Shown in pieces: positions 1 to 7,877 of a DNA stretch of 64,000 bases (its first letter is position 1; the number at the start of each line of letters is the position of its first letter). Origin of the DNA: Rheinheimera riviphila. Its GTDB lineage: Bacteria; Pseudomonadota; Gammaproteobacteria; Enterobacterales; Alteromonadaceae. The stretch spans positions 1 through 64,000 of the forward strand of contig NZ_SACS01000012.1 in NCBI RefSeq assembly GCF_004005945.1, given 5' to 3'. Below the pieces are notes generated by a model. It saw only the letters and a list, made by a program, of their open reading frames with translations, was not told where the DNA came from and ran no database searches. Position numbers and translations under genes: made by a program.

Positions 1-374
1 CACGTTTGATAATGCTCACAAAACTGTGTGTAGCCATAGGCCGTGGCCGTATCGAGATCTCGATATTCCTGCCATAACAGCAGCTTGGTCATCCCTTTAC
101 GTTTGAGTTCCTGATGCATCAAAGCGATGTCAGGCTGGCGTTTGAGCCTGGACGAGTTTTTACCTTTATAGACAGCTTTTTCTAACTCGGTATCGCTGGT
201 TTCATCAGGCAATGGCCAGCTTAAACCGCTGGTCGAAAAGCGCGACAAGATCTCGCTAACAGTGGCGGGCCCGACAGAGCAGCACTTACTGATGTCTCGT
301 AAGCTGAGGCCAGCATCAAAGCGAAGTCTCAGAATGTCTTTAATTTTGCTCATATCTGTTCTCTTTCTAGCCAT
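1..374 (-). CDS. istA: IS21-family transposase IstA, N-terminal part (cut by window edge)
   Basis: Translating the minus strand from the ATG at 374 gives an open frame to the window edge beginning MARKRTDMSKIKDILRLR, with a helix-turn-helix segment (LSLRDISKCCSVGPATVSEI) and a following EYRDLDTATAYGYTQFCEHY stretch. This is the DNA-binding N-terminus of IS21-type transposases. IstA binds the repeated element ends and, with the ATPase IstB, carries out transposition. Only about 124 residues are visible; the DDE domain and istB lie outside. The start sits 223 bp inside the proposed element tip at 597, typical for this family. Confidence 0.88.
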   Translation of the reverse strand, partial: MARKRTDMSKIKDILRLRFDAGLSLRDISKCCSVGPATVSEILSRFSTSGLSWPLPDETSDTELEKAVYKGKNSSRLKRQPDIALMHQELKRKGMTKLLLWQEYRDLDTATAYGYTQFCEHYQT

Positions 375-597
375 GGTCAGCTTTTCCTAAATGCATTAAA
401 GTTAGGGCGAGCTTACCAGTTGATTTAGTTAGAAAAAGAACGGCATTTCGGTATTCCGATCAGTGATTCCGGCATTCCGAACATCGATTTCGGAAAATGG
501 CTAAAAGTGATCGGATAAAACCGAAATAGGCGATCGGATTAAACCGAAATGGGTGATCGGATTGGACCGAAATGAGTGTTCGGATTCATCCGAAACA
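375..597 (-). mobile_element. IS21-family element end (terminal region upstream of istA)
   Basis: This non-coding stretch lies between the istA start and a probable element tip. Read on the minus strand the tip is TGTTTCGGATGAATCCGAAC, which has the 5'-TG expected of IS21 ends. It contains several GATCGGAT/CCGAAAT-type repeats that would be transposase binding sites. The exact boundary at 597 is inferred from the TG rule; no target duplication can be checked because the other end is outside. 598-735, between the tip and the next gene, shows only a short GCCAAC/GTTGGC palindrome. Confidence 0.7.
507..596. repeat. Four 21-nt repeats at exact 23-bp period (IS21 terminal repeats)
   Basis: Four related 21-nt units start at 507, 530, 553 and 576, each of the pattern GNGNTCGGAT-N4-CCGAAA. 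The inner two differ at few positions and the outermost ends at the element tip. The constant 23-bp spacing places them on nearly the same helical face about two turns apart, which fits cooperative transposase binding at IS21 multiple terminal repeats. Confidence 0.8.
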
Positions 598-735
598 TGC
601 AAAAATTAAGTTTTTGGTGTTAATAGTCAACATTTGGGGAGGTTTTTAACAAAAAAATGCCAACAGTTGGCGCAACCGTTCAGTTTGGATCAGCAATGTT
701 TTAGTTCAGCTTTGGAATTTTTACCTTCGGAATAT

Positions 736-1707
736 TTACCCAAATGCCTCGCGACACGGGGTTAATCCTCGAAGCCATTTTTGTTTTAGCTTGTCGCAGA
801 ACTGCTGGATGTCAGCCGCCGGGCCAATGACTCTGTGGTAAATTCTTTCGAGCTTACTGCAGTTGCGCAGCCAGATGCTGGGAGACATTTGTAAGCGCGC
901 CAATAGCGGTGGAATATCTTCGCTAATATATCCGCGTTTGTTGGGGTTAATTTGCCTGCCGGTCCATTCAACCAGTTGAATATATTCGATTAAATTGTAA
1001 GAGATATGATTCGGGTCATTGATTTGATGTGAGTCACCTGCAAAAGGTAATAACAATTTTTTCATCGGCGATGTGGAATTGCAATCTGATCTCGCCTGGA
1101 TTGAGGTGAAGTCTGATGTTTCCAAAGAATCAGCGATTCCGGCGCGGATAGGGTTTAAATCGACATAGATCATTAATTGAATTTCGGCGACGTCTTTGAG
1201 CAATGCCTGAGATTTGAAGCGGCTTTCCCAAAAATGGCCGGTGCAACCGTCTTCAGCGTTGGCCATTCGGGCAATTTTTTCATTTAAACAGCGCATAAAC
1301 CAGCTCAGGTCGTATAAACGCTCGCGCCATAATGCAACTTTGGCACGAACAAAATCGAGTTCAGCGTCCGACATCAAATCTTTGTTGATGAATCGTTCCA
1401 CCAAAAACGGCAAATGAAACAATGCTTTCCAACGGTGAATGACTTCATGGCTATCCCAGATTTTGGCTTGTTGTCGTTGAATTCTCACGACTAAATGGTA
1501 ATGGTTCGGCATGATGGCGTAGGAAGTAACTGCAATTGCAAATACCTTTGCAATTTCTTTCAGTCGGTGTTCAATCCAGTCGCGACGATGACTGAAGTCT
1601 TTGTTTTCAAAGGTTCCACATAAAAAAGTGCGCCGGACACAACGACTCACCACATGATAACTTGGTGTCGTATCAACAGACACCAGCGCCTTCCTTGGTA
1701 CTGGCAT
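736..1707 (-). CDS. REP-associated tyrosine transposase (RAYT), IS200-like Y1 family
   Basis: A 323-residue protein with the Y1-transposase signature: near the N-terminus YHVVSRCVRRTFLCG, then YAIMPNHYHLVVRI carrying the HUH metal-binding pair (HYH), and a C-terminal extension typical of RAYTs. These enzymes bind and cleave single-stranded REP hairpins and are usually single-copy domesticated genes. The start at 1707 (MPVPRKAL) is preferred over an upstream in-frame ATG because GGGAG lies about 6 nt before it. REP-like hairpins with a GTAG head occur at 5690, 33731 and 33852, and a decayed second RAYT lies at 57440-57675. No terminal repeats bound this gene, so it is not a complete IS. Confidence 0.85.
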   Translation of the reverse strand: MPVPRKALVSVDTTPSYHVVSRCVRRTFLCGTFENKDFSHRRDWIEHRLKEIAKVFAIAVTSYAIMPNHYHLVVRIQRQQAKIWDSHEVIHRWKALFHLPFLVERFINKDLMSDAELDFVRAKVALWRERLYDLSWFMRCLNEKIARMANAEDGCTGHFWESRFKSQALLKDVAEIQLMIYVDLNPIRAGIADSLETSDFTSIQARSDCNSTSPMKKLLLPFAGDSHQINDPNHISYNLIEYIQLVEWTGRQINPNKRGYISEDIPPLLARLQMSPSIWLRNCSKLERIYHRVIGPAADIQQFCDKLKQKWLRGLTPCREAFG

Positions 1708-1775
1708 AATCTTCTCCCTGGAAAATGTAGACATTAAATTTAGTTGCAAAAAAGTTAATGTCAACTGCAGAAACA

Positions 1776-1842
1776 GGGATTAGATGGATGTCCTAGGTTT
1801 TATTACTAGGTCTTAGGGATTAAATGGATGTCCTAGGTTTTA
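1776..1842. repeat. Two near-identical 27-bp direct repeats, 40 bp apart
   Basis: The segments 1776-1802 and 1816-1842 differ at one base and share the core GGATGTCCTAGGTTTTA. A degenerate partial copy (ACTAGGTCTTAGGG) lies between them. The pair sits just upstream of the RAYT, and the second copy overlaps the stop codon of the osmC-family gene. They may be RAYT-related repeats or a local duplication; they do not match the GTAG-headed REPs elsewhere in the window. Confidence 0.75.
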
Positions 1843-2271
1843 CAAACCTTCGCTACCGCTCTGCACTAACCGTGTATTTACCTGCACTGTAGCCGCCGTC
1901 ATCAGTTTATGAATAGGGCACTTATCGGCAATCGCCAGTAGTTGTTGCCGATCACCATCGGACAAGCTACCAACCAATTTCAACACAACATTTAACTGAT
2001 AAAGCCCCTGAGCTTCCTGGCTGTTGTCGCGGTTGATTTCGACATCAACCCAATCGAGCGGCAGTTGTTTACGTTTGGCGTACATCAGCAGCGTGATGGC
2101 TTTGCAGGCGGCGAGGGAGGCGTCAAAAATATCATGTGGATCCGGGGCTGAATCGTCACCGCCTAATGCCGCAGCAACATCGGCAAATAGGGTGTGTTGA
2201 TGGCTGTCCTGATGTACACGGATGGTTTGTCGAAAGGCGCCGCTATCACTTTTTTGCAAATATATCGTCAT
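1840..2271 (-). CDS. OsmC family peroxiredoxin-like protein
   Basis: A 143-residue OsmC-fold protein. The two redox cysteines are visible in DASLAACKAITLLMYAKR and DKCPIHKLM, the pattern used by OsmC/Ohr proteins to reduce organic hydroperoxides through a thiol pair; many OsmC-like paralogues have no proven substrate. It lies 47 bp downstream of the pirin gene on the same strand and is probably co-transcribed, a pairing that suggests an oxidative-stress role. The start ATG at 2271 gives the usual family length. Closer to the YhfA-type OsmC group than to Ohr, by overall look only. Confidence 0.85.
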   Translation of the reverse strand: MTIYLQKSDSGAFRQTIRVHQDSHQHTLFADVAAALGGDDSAPDPHDIFDASLAACKAITLLMYAKRKQLPLDWVDVEINRDNSQEAQGLYQLNVVLKLVGSLSDGDRQQLLAIADKCPIHKLMTAATVQVNTRLVQSGSEGL

Positions 2272-2318
2272 AAAAGACCTGTCTTGATTAAGTTTGTGTT
2301 TGTTGTATTTTTGCTTGC

Positions 2319-3260
2319 TTACACTTTCGGCAGTGGAATAAATTCCACTTCATCACCAACCACTTTCGGAAACTTGCCGTCTTGCCAATCCTGTTTCGCC
2401 TGCGTAATTCGCTCTTTACGGCTCGAGACAAAATTCCAGTCGATAAAACGAGGGCCAATCGCAGCTCCTCCAATTAACGCAATCCGGCAGTGACTCAACG
2501 CCTGAATAGTGACACCTTCGGCAGCGGCAAAAATAACCATATTAAATTCTTCAATCTGCTGATCTTTGATTTGCAGCGTGCCCTTGGCCAGATATAGCGC
2601 CCGTTCTTCGGTATCTGGCAGCTCTAGCGTCTGGCCAGGTTGCAATTCGGCTTCCAGATACAAAGTTTCGCTATAAGTTTTAACGGGCGACAACAGGCCA
2701 TACGCACTACCAATCAGGACCCGCACCGGCACCTCATTGACAATAGTTGCCGGAATAGTGGCCGCTGGGTAATGGTAAAAAGCCGGGGCAATTTCTTCAA
2801 ATTCAACAGGTAAAGCCAGCCACAATTGCAAACCATGCAAACGATGTGGCTGTCCTGTTACTTCAGGTCGTTCGCGTTCGGAGTGGACAATACCGCTGCC
2901 GGCGACCATCAGATTAAGATCACCCGGCGTGATGGTTTGCAGGCTGCCCACTGAATCGCGGTGCAGAATTTCGCCTTCAAACAAATAGGTGACAGTCGCC
3001 AGATTAATATGCGGATGTGGCCGGACATTGATGCCTGAACCCGCAGCAAATTCGGCCGGGCCCATATGGTCAAAGAAAATCCAGGGGCCTACCGTTTTGC
3101 ATTGGCGGTTGGGCAGGGTGCGGCGCACTGAAAACTCACCTAAATCGGTCGAGCGTGGTGTGATGATGAGTTTGATGGCGTCGCAACCATTGGAAAAATC
3201 GCATTCATGTTCTAAATCAGCTTGCTGTTGGTCAGGGGTCGACAGGTCGGTGCTGGTCAT
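2319..3260 (-). CDS. Pirin family protein
   Basis: A 313-residue bicupin. The N-terminal cupin has the pirin signature RPHPHINLATVTYLFEGEI with metal-binding histidines, followed by HRDSVGSLQTITPGDLN and a conserved ...GIVHSER segment; the C-terminal pirin_C domain follows. Bacterial pirins are iron-containing proteins; some act as quercetinases, others modulate enzymes, so the role here is open. The start at 3260 (MTSTDL) is chosen over the longer in-frame start because AAAGGA sits about 6 nt upstream. It leads a probable two-gene operon with the OsmC-like gene. It is divergent from the TonB receptor at 3479. Confidence 0.88.
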   Translation of the reverse strand: MTSTDLSTPDQQQADLEHECDFSNGCDAIKLIITPRSTDLGEFSVRRTLPNRQCKTVGPWIFFDHMGPAEFAAGSGINVRPHPHINLATVTYLFEGEILHRDSVGSLQTITPGDLNLMVAGSGIVHSERERPEVTGQPHRLHGLQLWLALPVEFEEIAPAFYHYPAATIPATIVNEVPVRVLIGSAYGLLSPVKTYSETLYLEAELQPGQTLELPDTEERALYLAKGTLQIKDQQIEEFNMVIFAAAEGVTIQALSHCRIALIGGAAIGPRFIDWNFVSSRKERITQAKQDWQDGKFPKVVGDEVEFIPLPKV

Positions 3261-3397
3261 TGGTGTTCCTTTTGCTAAAAAGAAGCAAGATTGCCGCAAG
3301 ATTGAAGCTAGCAAGATGTAAGCGCTTTGCGTATTGATGCAGCATCGCTGTAAAGAGCTGGTATTTCAAGCAATTTTGATCGGAAATTAATCGCAAT

Positions 3398-3416
3398 ATT
3401 AATGCGAATCATTGTC
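3398..3416 (+). promoter_or_regulatory. Fur box upstream of TonB receptor
   Basis: ATTAATGCGAATCATTGTC matches 14 of 19 positions of the classical Fur consensus GATAATGATAATCATTATC (my own count). It lies 62 bp before the receptor start, a normal promoter position, and predicts iron repression. It resembles the box at 50110. Confidence 0.75.
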
Positions 3417-3478
3417 AATGGCGTTTCTTTGTTGGGTTTCCTTCGGTATGATGTGCGCAAATATGAGGAGACACTGAT

Positions 3479-5605
3479 ATGCCAAACCAAAACCACTTTA
3501 TCAAATTGCCGTTAGTGATTGCGACCCAACTGGCATTGTTCAGTTTAAGTGTGAGCGCGCAGGATAATACTGCTGAAAAAGATCTGGAACGAATTGAAGT
3601 TGTTGGGAAATACACTGTTAATGAAAATATCGATACCGCGACCGGTCTTGGTTTAAGTCTGCTGGAAACACCGCAGTCGGTCAGTATCATTACTGCTCAG
3701 CGAATTGCGGATCAGGCCTTTAGTTCAATTAACGAAGTGGTGGGTCAGACGGTCGGTTTGTCGGCCAAACAAGTCGACTCTACTCGGAATACTTTTAGTG
3801 CCCGTGGCTTTGATATTGATAAATATCAGATTGATGGTGTGCCAATGGCCTGGTCTTTGGCTGGAGATTCCGGCGAGACCATTACTGATGTTTCTATTTA
3901 CGAACGAATTGAAGTAGTGCGGGGCGCGACTGGCCTGTTAACCGGCGCTGGCGATCCATCGGCGTCAATTAACCTGGTGCGTAAACATGCCACCGCCACC
4001 GAATTAACCGGTTATGTAAACGCAGGGATTGGCAGCTGGAACAACAAATTTATCACTGCCGATGTTTCTTCTGCGGTGACCGTTGACGGCAAAGTGCGGG
4101 CAAGATTAGTGGCGAAAAAAGAGGCCGGTGATAGCTTTATGAGCATCGCTTCGGAAGATAAAACGGTGATTTACGGCGTGATTGATGCCGATCTGACCGA
4201 TAGCACGCTGTTCAGTTTTGGTAGCAGCTATCAGGACAACCAACCTGAAGGCTCGACCTGGGGCGGCTTAGCAGCCTGGTTTACCGATGGGACTCAAACC
4301 AACTGGGACGCGTCAGTCACTTCTTCCGCCGACTGGACCTACTGGCAATCGACCAACGTCAATACTTTTGCCAATCTGGTACATAACTTCAGCAATGGTT
4401 GGCAGGGCAAAATCAGCTTTAACCACAACAAAAATACCGCCGACACCAAGCTATTATATGTCTATGGCATGCTGGATAAACAAACCGGCATCGGTTTAGA
4501 ACCATGGCCCTATAAAAGCAGTGGTTTTAGTAAGCAAAGTAGCTTGGATCTACAATTAAAAGGCGATTTTGAGCTGATTGGCCGCAGTCATGAATTTGTT
4601 GTCGGCGCGCTTAAAAGCAAGCAAGAAGCAGAAACCGACACTTATCAGCAAACGTCCGCTTATGTCGGAGTTGGTAACTTTTATCAATGGGATGGCAGTT
4701 ATCCGGAGCCAACTTTTGCTGCAACTGGTGCCCGTCAGGAAGACGTTGAAACCGAACAGGATGGTTTTTACGCAGCAACCCGGCTGACGTTTACCGACGA
4801 TTTAAAGCTGATTGCCGGTGGCCGCTTGTCGAGCTGGCAGCGCGAAGGCGTCAGTTGGGGTGTTGATGCAAACTTCGGCGACGATAGTGTTTTTGTGCCT
4901 TATGCCGGTTTGATGTATCAAGTCGCACCAGCGCATAATTTGTACATCAGTCAAACTGAAATTTTTAAACCACAAAACGCCCGTGATGTGACCGGCAAAT
5001 ATATAGATCCGGTCACCGGTACCAACCGTGAATTAGGCTTGAAAAGTGCTTTGTTGAATGGCGCTCTGCAGACGTCAGTCGCAGTGTTTCAGGTACAACA
5101 GGACAATCTGGCACAAAACACCTTGGTGCCGTTCCCGGATAGACCGATTGAGATGATTTACGCCGCCGCTGACGGTGTAGAAAGTACCGGGTTTGAACTG
5201 GAAGTTATTGGTCAAATCTCTGATATTTGGAAACTTTCGGCTGGTTATTCACAGTTTAAAGCTGAAGATGCCAAAGGCACTGAAGTGAATACCGATCACC
5301 CACGCAAAAAGCTGAATATTTTTACCACGCTAGATATAGCGCAGTTCGTGCCGGGACTGGAAATTGGCGGTGGCGTGAGCTGGGAAGGTTCACAGTACAG
5401 TGGTATCGGTGCGAAAAAATTAACTCAGGATGCCTTTAGCCTGGTGAATTTGATGGCCCGTTACAATGTTTCTGAACAGTTTTCTGTGCAGCTGAACGTC
5501 GACAACCTGTTTGATGAAACCTACTTCAGTCAGATTGGTTTCTTTGAGCAATACGGCTACGGCAGCCCACGGAATGTTAGTTTAGGTGTGACTTATAACT
5601 TCTGA
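3479..5605 (+). CDS. TonB-dependent siderophore receptor
   Basis: A 708-residue outer-membrane receptor. Signal peptide about residues 1-27 (cleavage after SVSA), then a TonB box-like stretch (LERIEVVGK), the plug domain with ETPQSVSIITAQRI and IERIEVVRGATGLLTGAGDPSASINLVRK, and a 22-strand barrel ending in a terminal aromatic (VTYNF). The plug sequence is of the ferric-siderophore class (FpvA/FhuE/FecA-like, hydroxamate or mixed type), but substrate cannot be named. RBS GAGGAG about 9 nt upstream. A Fur box precedes it, and PepSY-type reductase genes lie convergent on the other side, together making an iron-uptake locus. Confidence 0.93.
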   Translation: MPNQNHFIKLPLVIATQLALFSLSVSAQDNTAEKDLERIEVVGKYTVNENIDTATGLGLSLLETPQSVSIITAQRIADQAFSSINEVVGQTVGLSAKQVDSTRNTFSARGFDIDKYQIDGVPMAWSLAGDSGETITDVSIYERIEVVRGATGLLTGAGDPSASINLVRKHATATELTGYVNAGIGSWNNKFITADVSSAVTVDGKVRARLVAKKEAGDSFMSIASEDKTVIYGVIDADLTDSTLFSFGSSYQDNQPEGSTWGGLAAWFTDGTQTNWDASVTSSADWTYWQSTNVNTFANLVHNFSNGWQGKISFNHNKNTADTKLLYVYGMLDKQTGIGLEPWPYKSSGFSKQSSLDLQLKGDFELIGRSHEFVVGALKSKQEAETDTYQQTSAYVGVGNFYQWDGSYPEPTFAATGARQEDVETEQDGFYAATRLTFTDDLKLIAGGRLSSWQREGVSWGVDANFGDDSVFVPYAGLMYQVAPAHNLYISQTEIFKPQNARDVTGKYIDPVTGTNRELGLKSALLNGALQTSVAVFQVQQDNLAQNTLVPFPDRPIEMIYAAADGVESTGFELEVIGQISDIWKLSAGYSQFKAEDAKGTEVNTDHPRKKLNIFTTLDIAQFVPGLEIGGGVSWEGSQYSGIGAKKLTQDAFSLVNLMARYNVSEQFSVQLNVDNLFDETYFSQIGFFEQYGYGSPRNVSLGVTYNF

Positions 5606-5640
5606 TGATGAGGCAAGGATGTCTTTGTAAAAGTGAAAAC

Positions 5641-5670
5641 CAACAAGGCCAGCAGTTGCTGGCCTTGTTG
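5641..5670. terminator. Hairpin terminator after the TonB receptor
   Basis: A perfect 14-bp inverted repeat (CAACAAGGCCAGCA / TGCTGGCCTTGTTG) with a 2-nt centre begins 36 bp after the receptor stop. The following sequence is only moderately T-rich (TTGATATAG), so it may work bidirectionally or with Rho help. Confidence 0.65.
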
Positions 5671-5689
5671 TTGATATAGAGTTCAAAAA

Positions 5690-5725
5690 GTAGGGCGCCA
5701 CTCACCGTGTCAGCGGCAGTGCGCC
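5690..5725 (+). repeat. REP-like element, GTAG-headed imperfect palindrome
   Basis: Starts GTAG then folds: GGCGC-(C)-ACT-(C)-ACCG / CGGC-AGT-GCGCC with a short loop and bulged C residues. Near-identical copies occur at 33731 and 33852. The GTAG head, bulged stem and intergenic location match REPs mobilised by RAYT proteins; one RAYT lies 4 kb away. Confidence 0.75.
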
Positions 5726-5823
5726 GGGTTGTGATTTGATTCATGCCCGCGACACGGCGGACAAATATTTAAATAAAGATCATTGCCGCATAGCGCCATC
5801 GAACATGTGCCATGCAAAATAAA

Positions 5824-6288
5824 TTACTTCAACAAAGTCTCTGGTAATTCCCAACTTGCCGTCAATTGCTGACCTTGCCAGGTTTCAATGGTGACCCACA
5901 TTTTATCGGTTGCTGCAAAGGTCGCTGGTGCTATGGCATGCACGTGTTGGCCGTGGCGATTGCCGTGCAGTATGCCATCTTCGGTTTGTTGTAAAATGCC
6001 AAGCGGCAATGGGGCTGGCCCGATATTGACATACCCCTGGCGAATATCGCCAATTTTCCCTTTGTTAAACATCAACATAAAGTCTTTTACATAAGCCTCA
6101 TGATGAACATAAGGTTGCTCTAAATCCAGCGGCATCGGGGTAATTTCGAAATCGCCGACCTGCTGCGCCGGCCAGGCCGGTGGAAAAACCGGTGTCATTG
6201 ACTGATATAAAAACCAGAACGGCAGCACCAAGACGGAGCCGCTGAGTTGATAGCGATATTTGCGCCAGAACGAAGGTTTGTTGGTCAT
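5824..6288 (-). CDS. Conserved hypothetical membrane-anchored protein next to PepSY gene
   Basis: 154 residues with a basic N-terminus and one membrane segment (YQLSGSVLVLPFWFLYQSM, about 12-30), then a periplasmic domain containing several histidines (YVHHEAYVKDFMLMF, HGNRHGQHVHAIAP). No enzyme motif is recognised. It follows the PepSY membrane gene by 73 bp in the same direction and probably belongs to its operon; such small proteins accompany PepSY/TonB-receptor loci, so an accessory role in iron uptake or reduction is inferred. The histidine-rich part could bind metal. Confidence 0.7.
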   Translation of the reverse strand: MTNKPSFWRKYRYQLSGSVLVLPFWFLYQSMTPVFPPAWPAQQVGDFEITPMPLDLEQPYVHHEAYVKDFMLMFNKGKIGDIRQGYVNIGPAPLPLGILQQTEDGILHGNRHGQHVHAIAPATFAATDKMWVTIETWQGQQLTASWELPETLLK

Positions 6289-6361
6289 AAAATTCCTAAA
6301 TTCGAAAAGTAGCGAAAGTCTGCTCCAGCCACGAACAAAAACTGATCACAGAGACAAGCAA

Positions 6362-7489
6362 TTATGCGAAAGCCGATGCCGCGTCTTCACGCATGGCCTT
6401 TTTCAGCCGGGTTGCCCACATCATAAAGCCGGTGATCGACATGCCGGTTAAAATCACGCCAAAGAAAAACCACAAAAACTTGGTCCACAAACCGCCTAAG
6501 GTACCGTAGTGCAGCGGATCAGCGATATGCATCAAGGTTTGCACTGCGGTCAGGGATTCAGGTGATTTTTCGCTGGCGATGATGCCTGTCCACGGATTTA
6601 TACTCAGCGCATAGGCATATTGGTCATAAAAGATATGGTCGCCACCGCCGGAAATCTGATACATGCCACGTTGATGTTCGGGCAGCATGATGAAAGAAGG
6701 TTGCAGCTGCGGGAACCGCTTGGTGGCGATATCCATCGCATCGGCTAATGACAATTTCGGGCTTTGGCTATCGGTCGGCACTTCGTTGATTGCCACGATG
6801 GGCGCATGCGGCTCAATATCAATTTCGTTGTGCCACATGATGGCCTGCGCTAAATACCAAAAACCAGTAGCCGACATCAGCATTAAAAACCAAATTGACC
6901 AGACTCCGGCCAGACGGTGCAAATCGGCCAACACTGTGGCTTTATTCGCGGTGAGTCGCACCTTCGGCTGCGTAAACGAGCGCCAGAATTTTTTGTACAC
7001 CATCAGACCGGTAATCAGCGCACCCAACATTACAAATGCCATTGCTGACACCAGGTAATAACCGACGCTATAACTTTGTTGCCATGGGAACAATAACCAG
7101 CCGTGTAAACTGCGCATGAAACCAATAAAAGTCAGACCTTCATTAATTTCCTGAATCTCGCCGCTGTATTGGTTGACATAAGCAATGGCGTAGGGCTTGT
7201 CGTGATCAGTAAAGGTGATGGCGTGGACAAGATACGGTTCAAAGGTCATGACGCCGCTCACATCAGCGGTCGGGAATTTCTGTTGCACCGCCGCCACTAA
7301 CTGGCTGATCGGTAGCGCTGGTTTATCCTGCGGATTGCTGGCGCGCGCAGCAGGGTTGGTCAGCCAGGTCAGTTCGTGACTCAGTACCGCAATAGTACCC
7401 GTCAAGCAAACAAAACAAAAAATCAGCCACACCGGCAATGAACACCAACCATGCAGCTTAAACCAGGATTTATTACTCAACATTGCCAT
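6362..7489 (-). CDS. PepSY-associated transmembrane protein (putative ferric-siderophore reductase)
   Basis: 375 residues with the four-helix PepSY_TM layout: N-terminal helix (WCSLPVWLIFCFVCLTGTIAVL), periplasmic PepSY regions, two central helices around 140-165 and 195-215, and a C-terminal helix (FLWFFFGVILTGMSITGFMMW). Conserved membrane histidines (KLHGW, SLHGWLL, DLHRLAG) resemble haem-coordinating positions in this family, members of which reduce siderophore iron in the periplasm. A Fur box lies upstream at 7536, and the TonB receptor is convergent. The exact electron donor is unknown. Confidence 0.85.
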   Translation of the reverse strand: MAMLSNKSWFKLHGWCSLPVWLIFCFVCLTGTIAVLSHELTWLTNPAARASNPQDKPALPISQLVAAVQQKFPTADVSGVMTFEPYLVHAITFTDHDKPYAIAYVNQYSGEIQEINEGLTFIGFMRSLHGWLLFPWQQSYSVGYYLVSAMAFVMLGALITGLMVYKKFWRSFTQPKVRLTANKATVLADLHRLAGVWSIWFLMLMSATGFWYLAQAIMWHNEIDIEPHAPIVAINEVPTDSQSPKLSLADAMDIATKRFPQLQPSFIMLPEHQRGMYQISGGGDHIFYDQYAYALSINPWTGIIASEKSPESLTAVQTLMHIADPLHYGTLGGLWTKFLWFFFGVILTGMSITGFMMWATRLKKAMREDAASAFA

Positions 7490-7535
7490 CTACATCATTA
7501 AAAACGGAACAAAGTGCCGCCAGTTTAATGGTAAG

Positions 7536-7554
7536 AGGAATGATTATCAATAAG
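7536..7554 (-). promoter_or_regulatory. Fur box upstream of PepSY gene
   Basis: Read on the minus strand, CTTATTGATAATCATTCCT matches 13 of 19 Fur consensus positions including the unbroken core GATAATCATT. It lies 47 bp before the PepSY start, predicting iron control together with the receptor's box at 3398. Confidence 0.72.
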
Positions 7555-7609
7555 TTTGGGTGGCTGACACCGATTTTTGAAAGCACTTACTTAAAGGCGT
7601 CGTAATTTC

Positions 7610-7637
7610 AGGACAGCCACCAATGGATGGCTGTCCT
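7610..7637. repeat. 10-bp perfect inverted repeat in the 7490-7877 gap
   Basis: AGGACAGCCA at 7610-7619 and its exact complement TGGCTGTCCT at 7628-7637 with an 8-nt loop. No T-tract follows, so it is a poor intrinsic terminator. The arm word recurs at 2201, 2847 and 8178. Apart from this and the Fur box I see no gene or other structure in 7490-7877. Confidence 0.6.
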
Positions 7638-7877
7638 GACAAAATTCACAGTGCCTTGTTGCGCGATGGCCAGTTCTGTGGCACACGGGTCAATCGCGGC
7701 AACTTGAGGCGGTTAAACTAGCCATTCGTCATCAGTAATTGCCTGCAAGCCATGGATCAGTGAGATAAGAGTTTGGACATTCGATGTTCAGGCCCTGTTT
7801 TAAGATTTCAACCTGATTTGTGCTGGTCTGGTTGATCAAAACGCCGGCAAATAAGATAAAACTCGTTCTTTGAAGCA

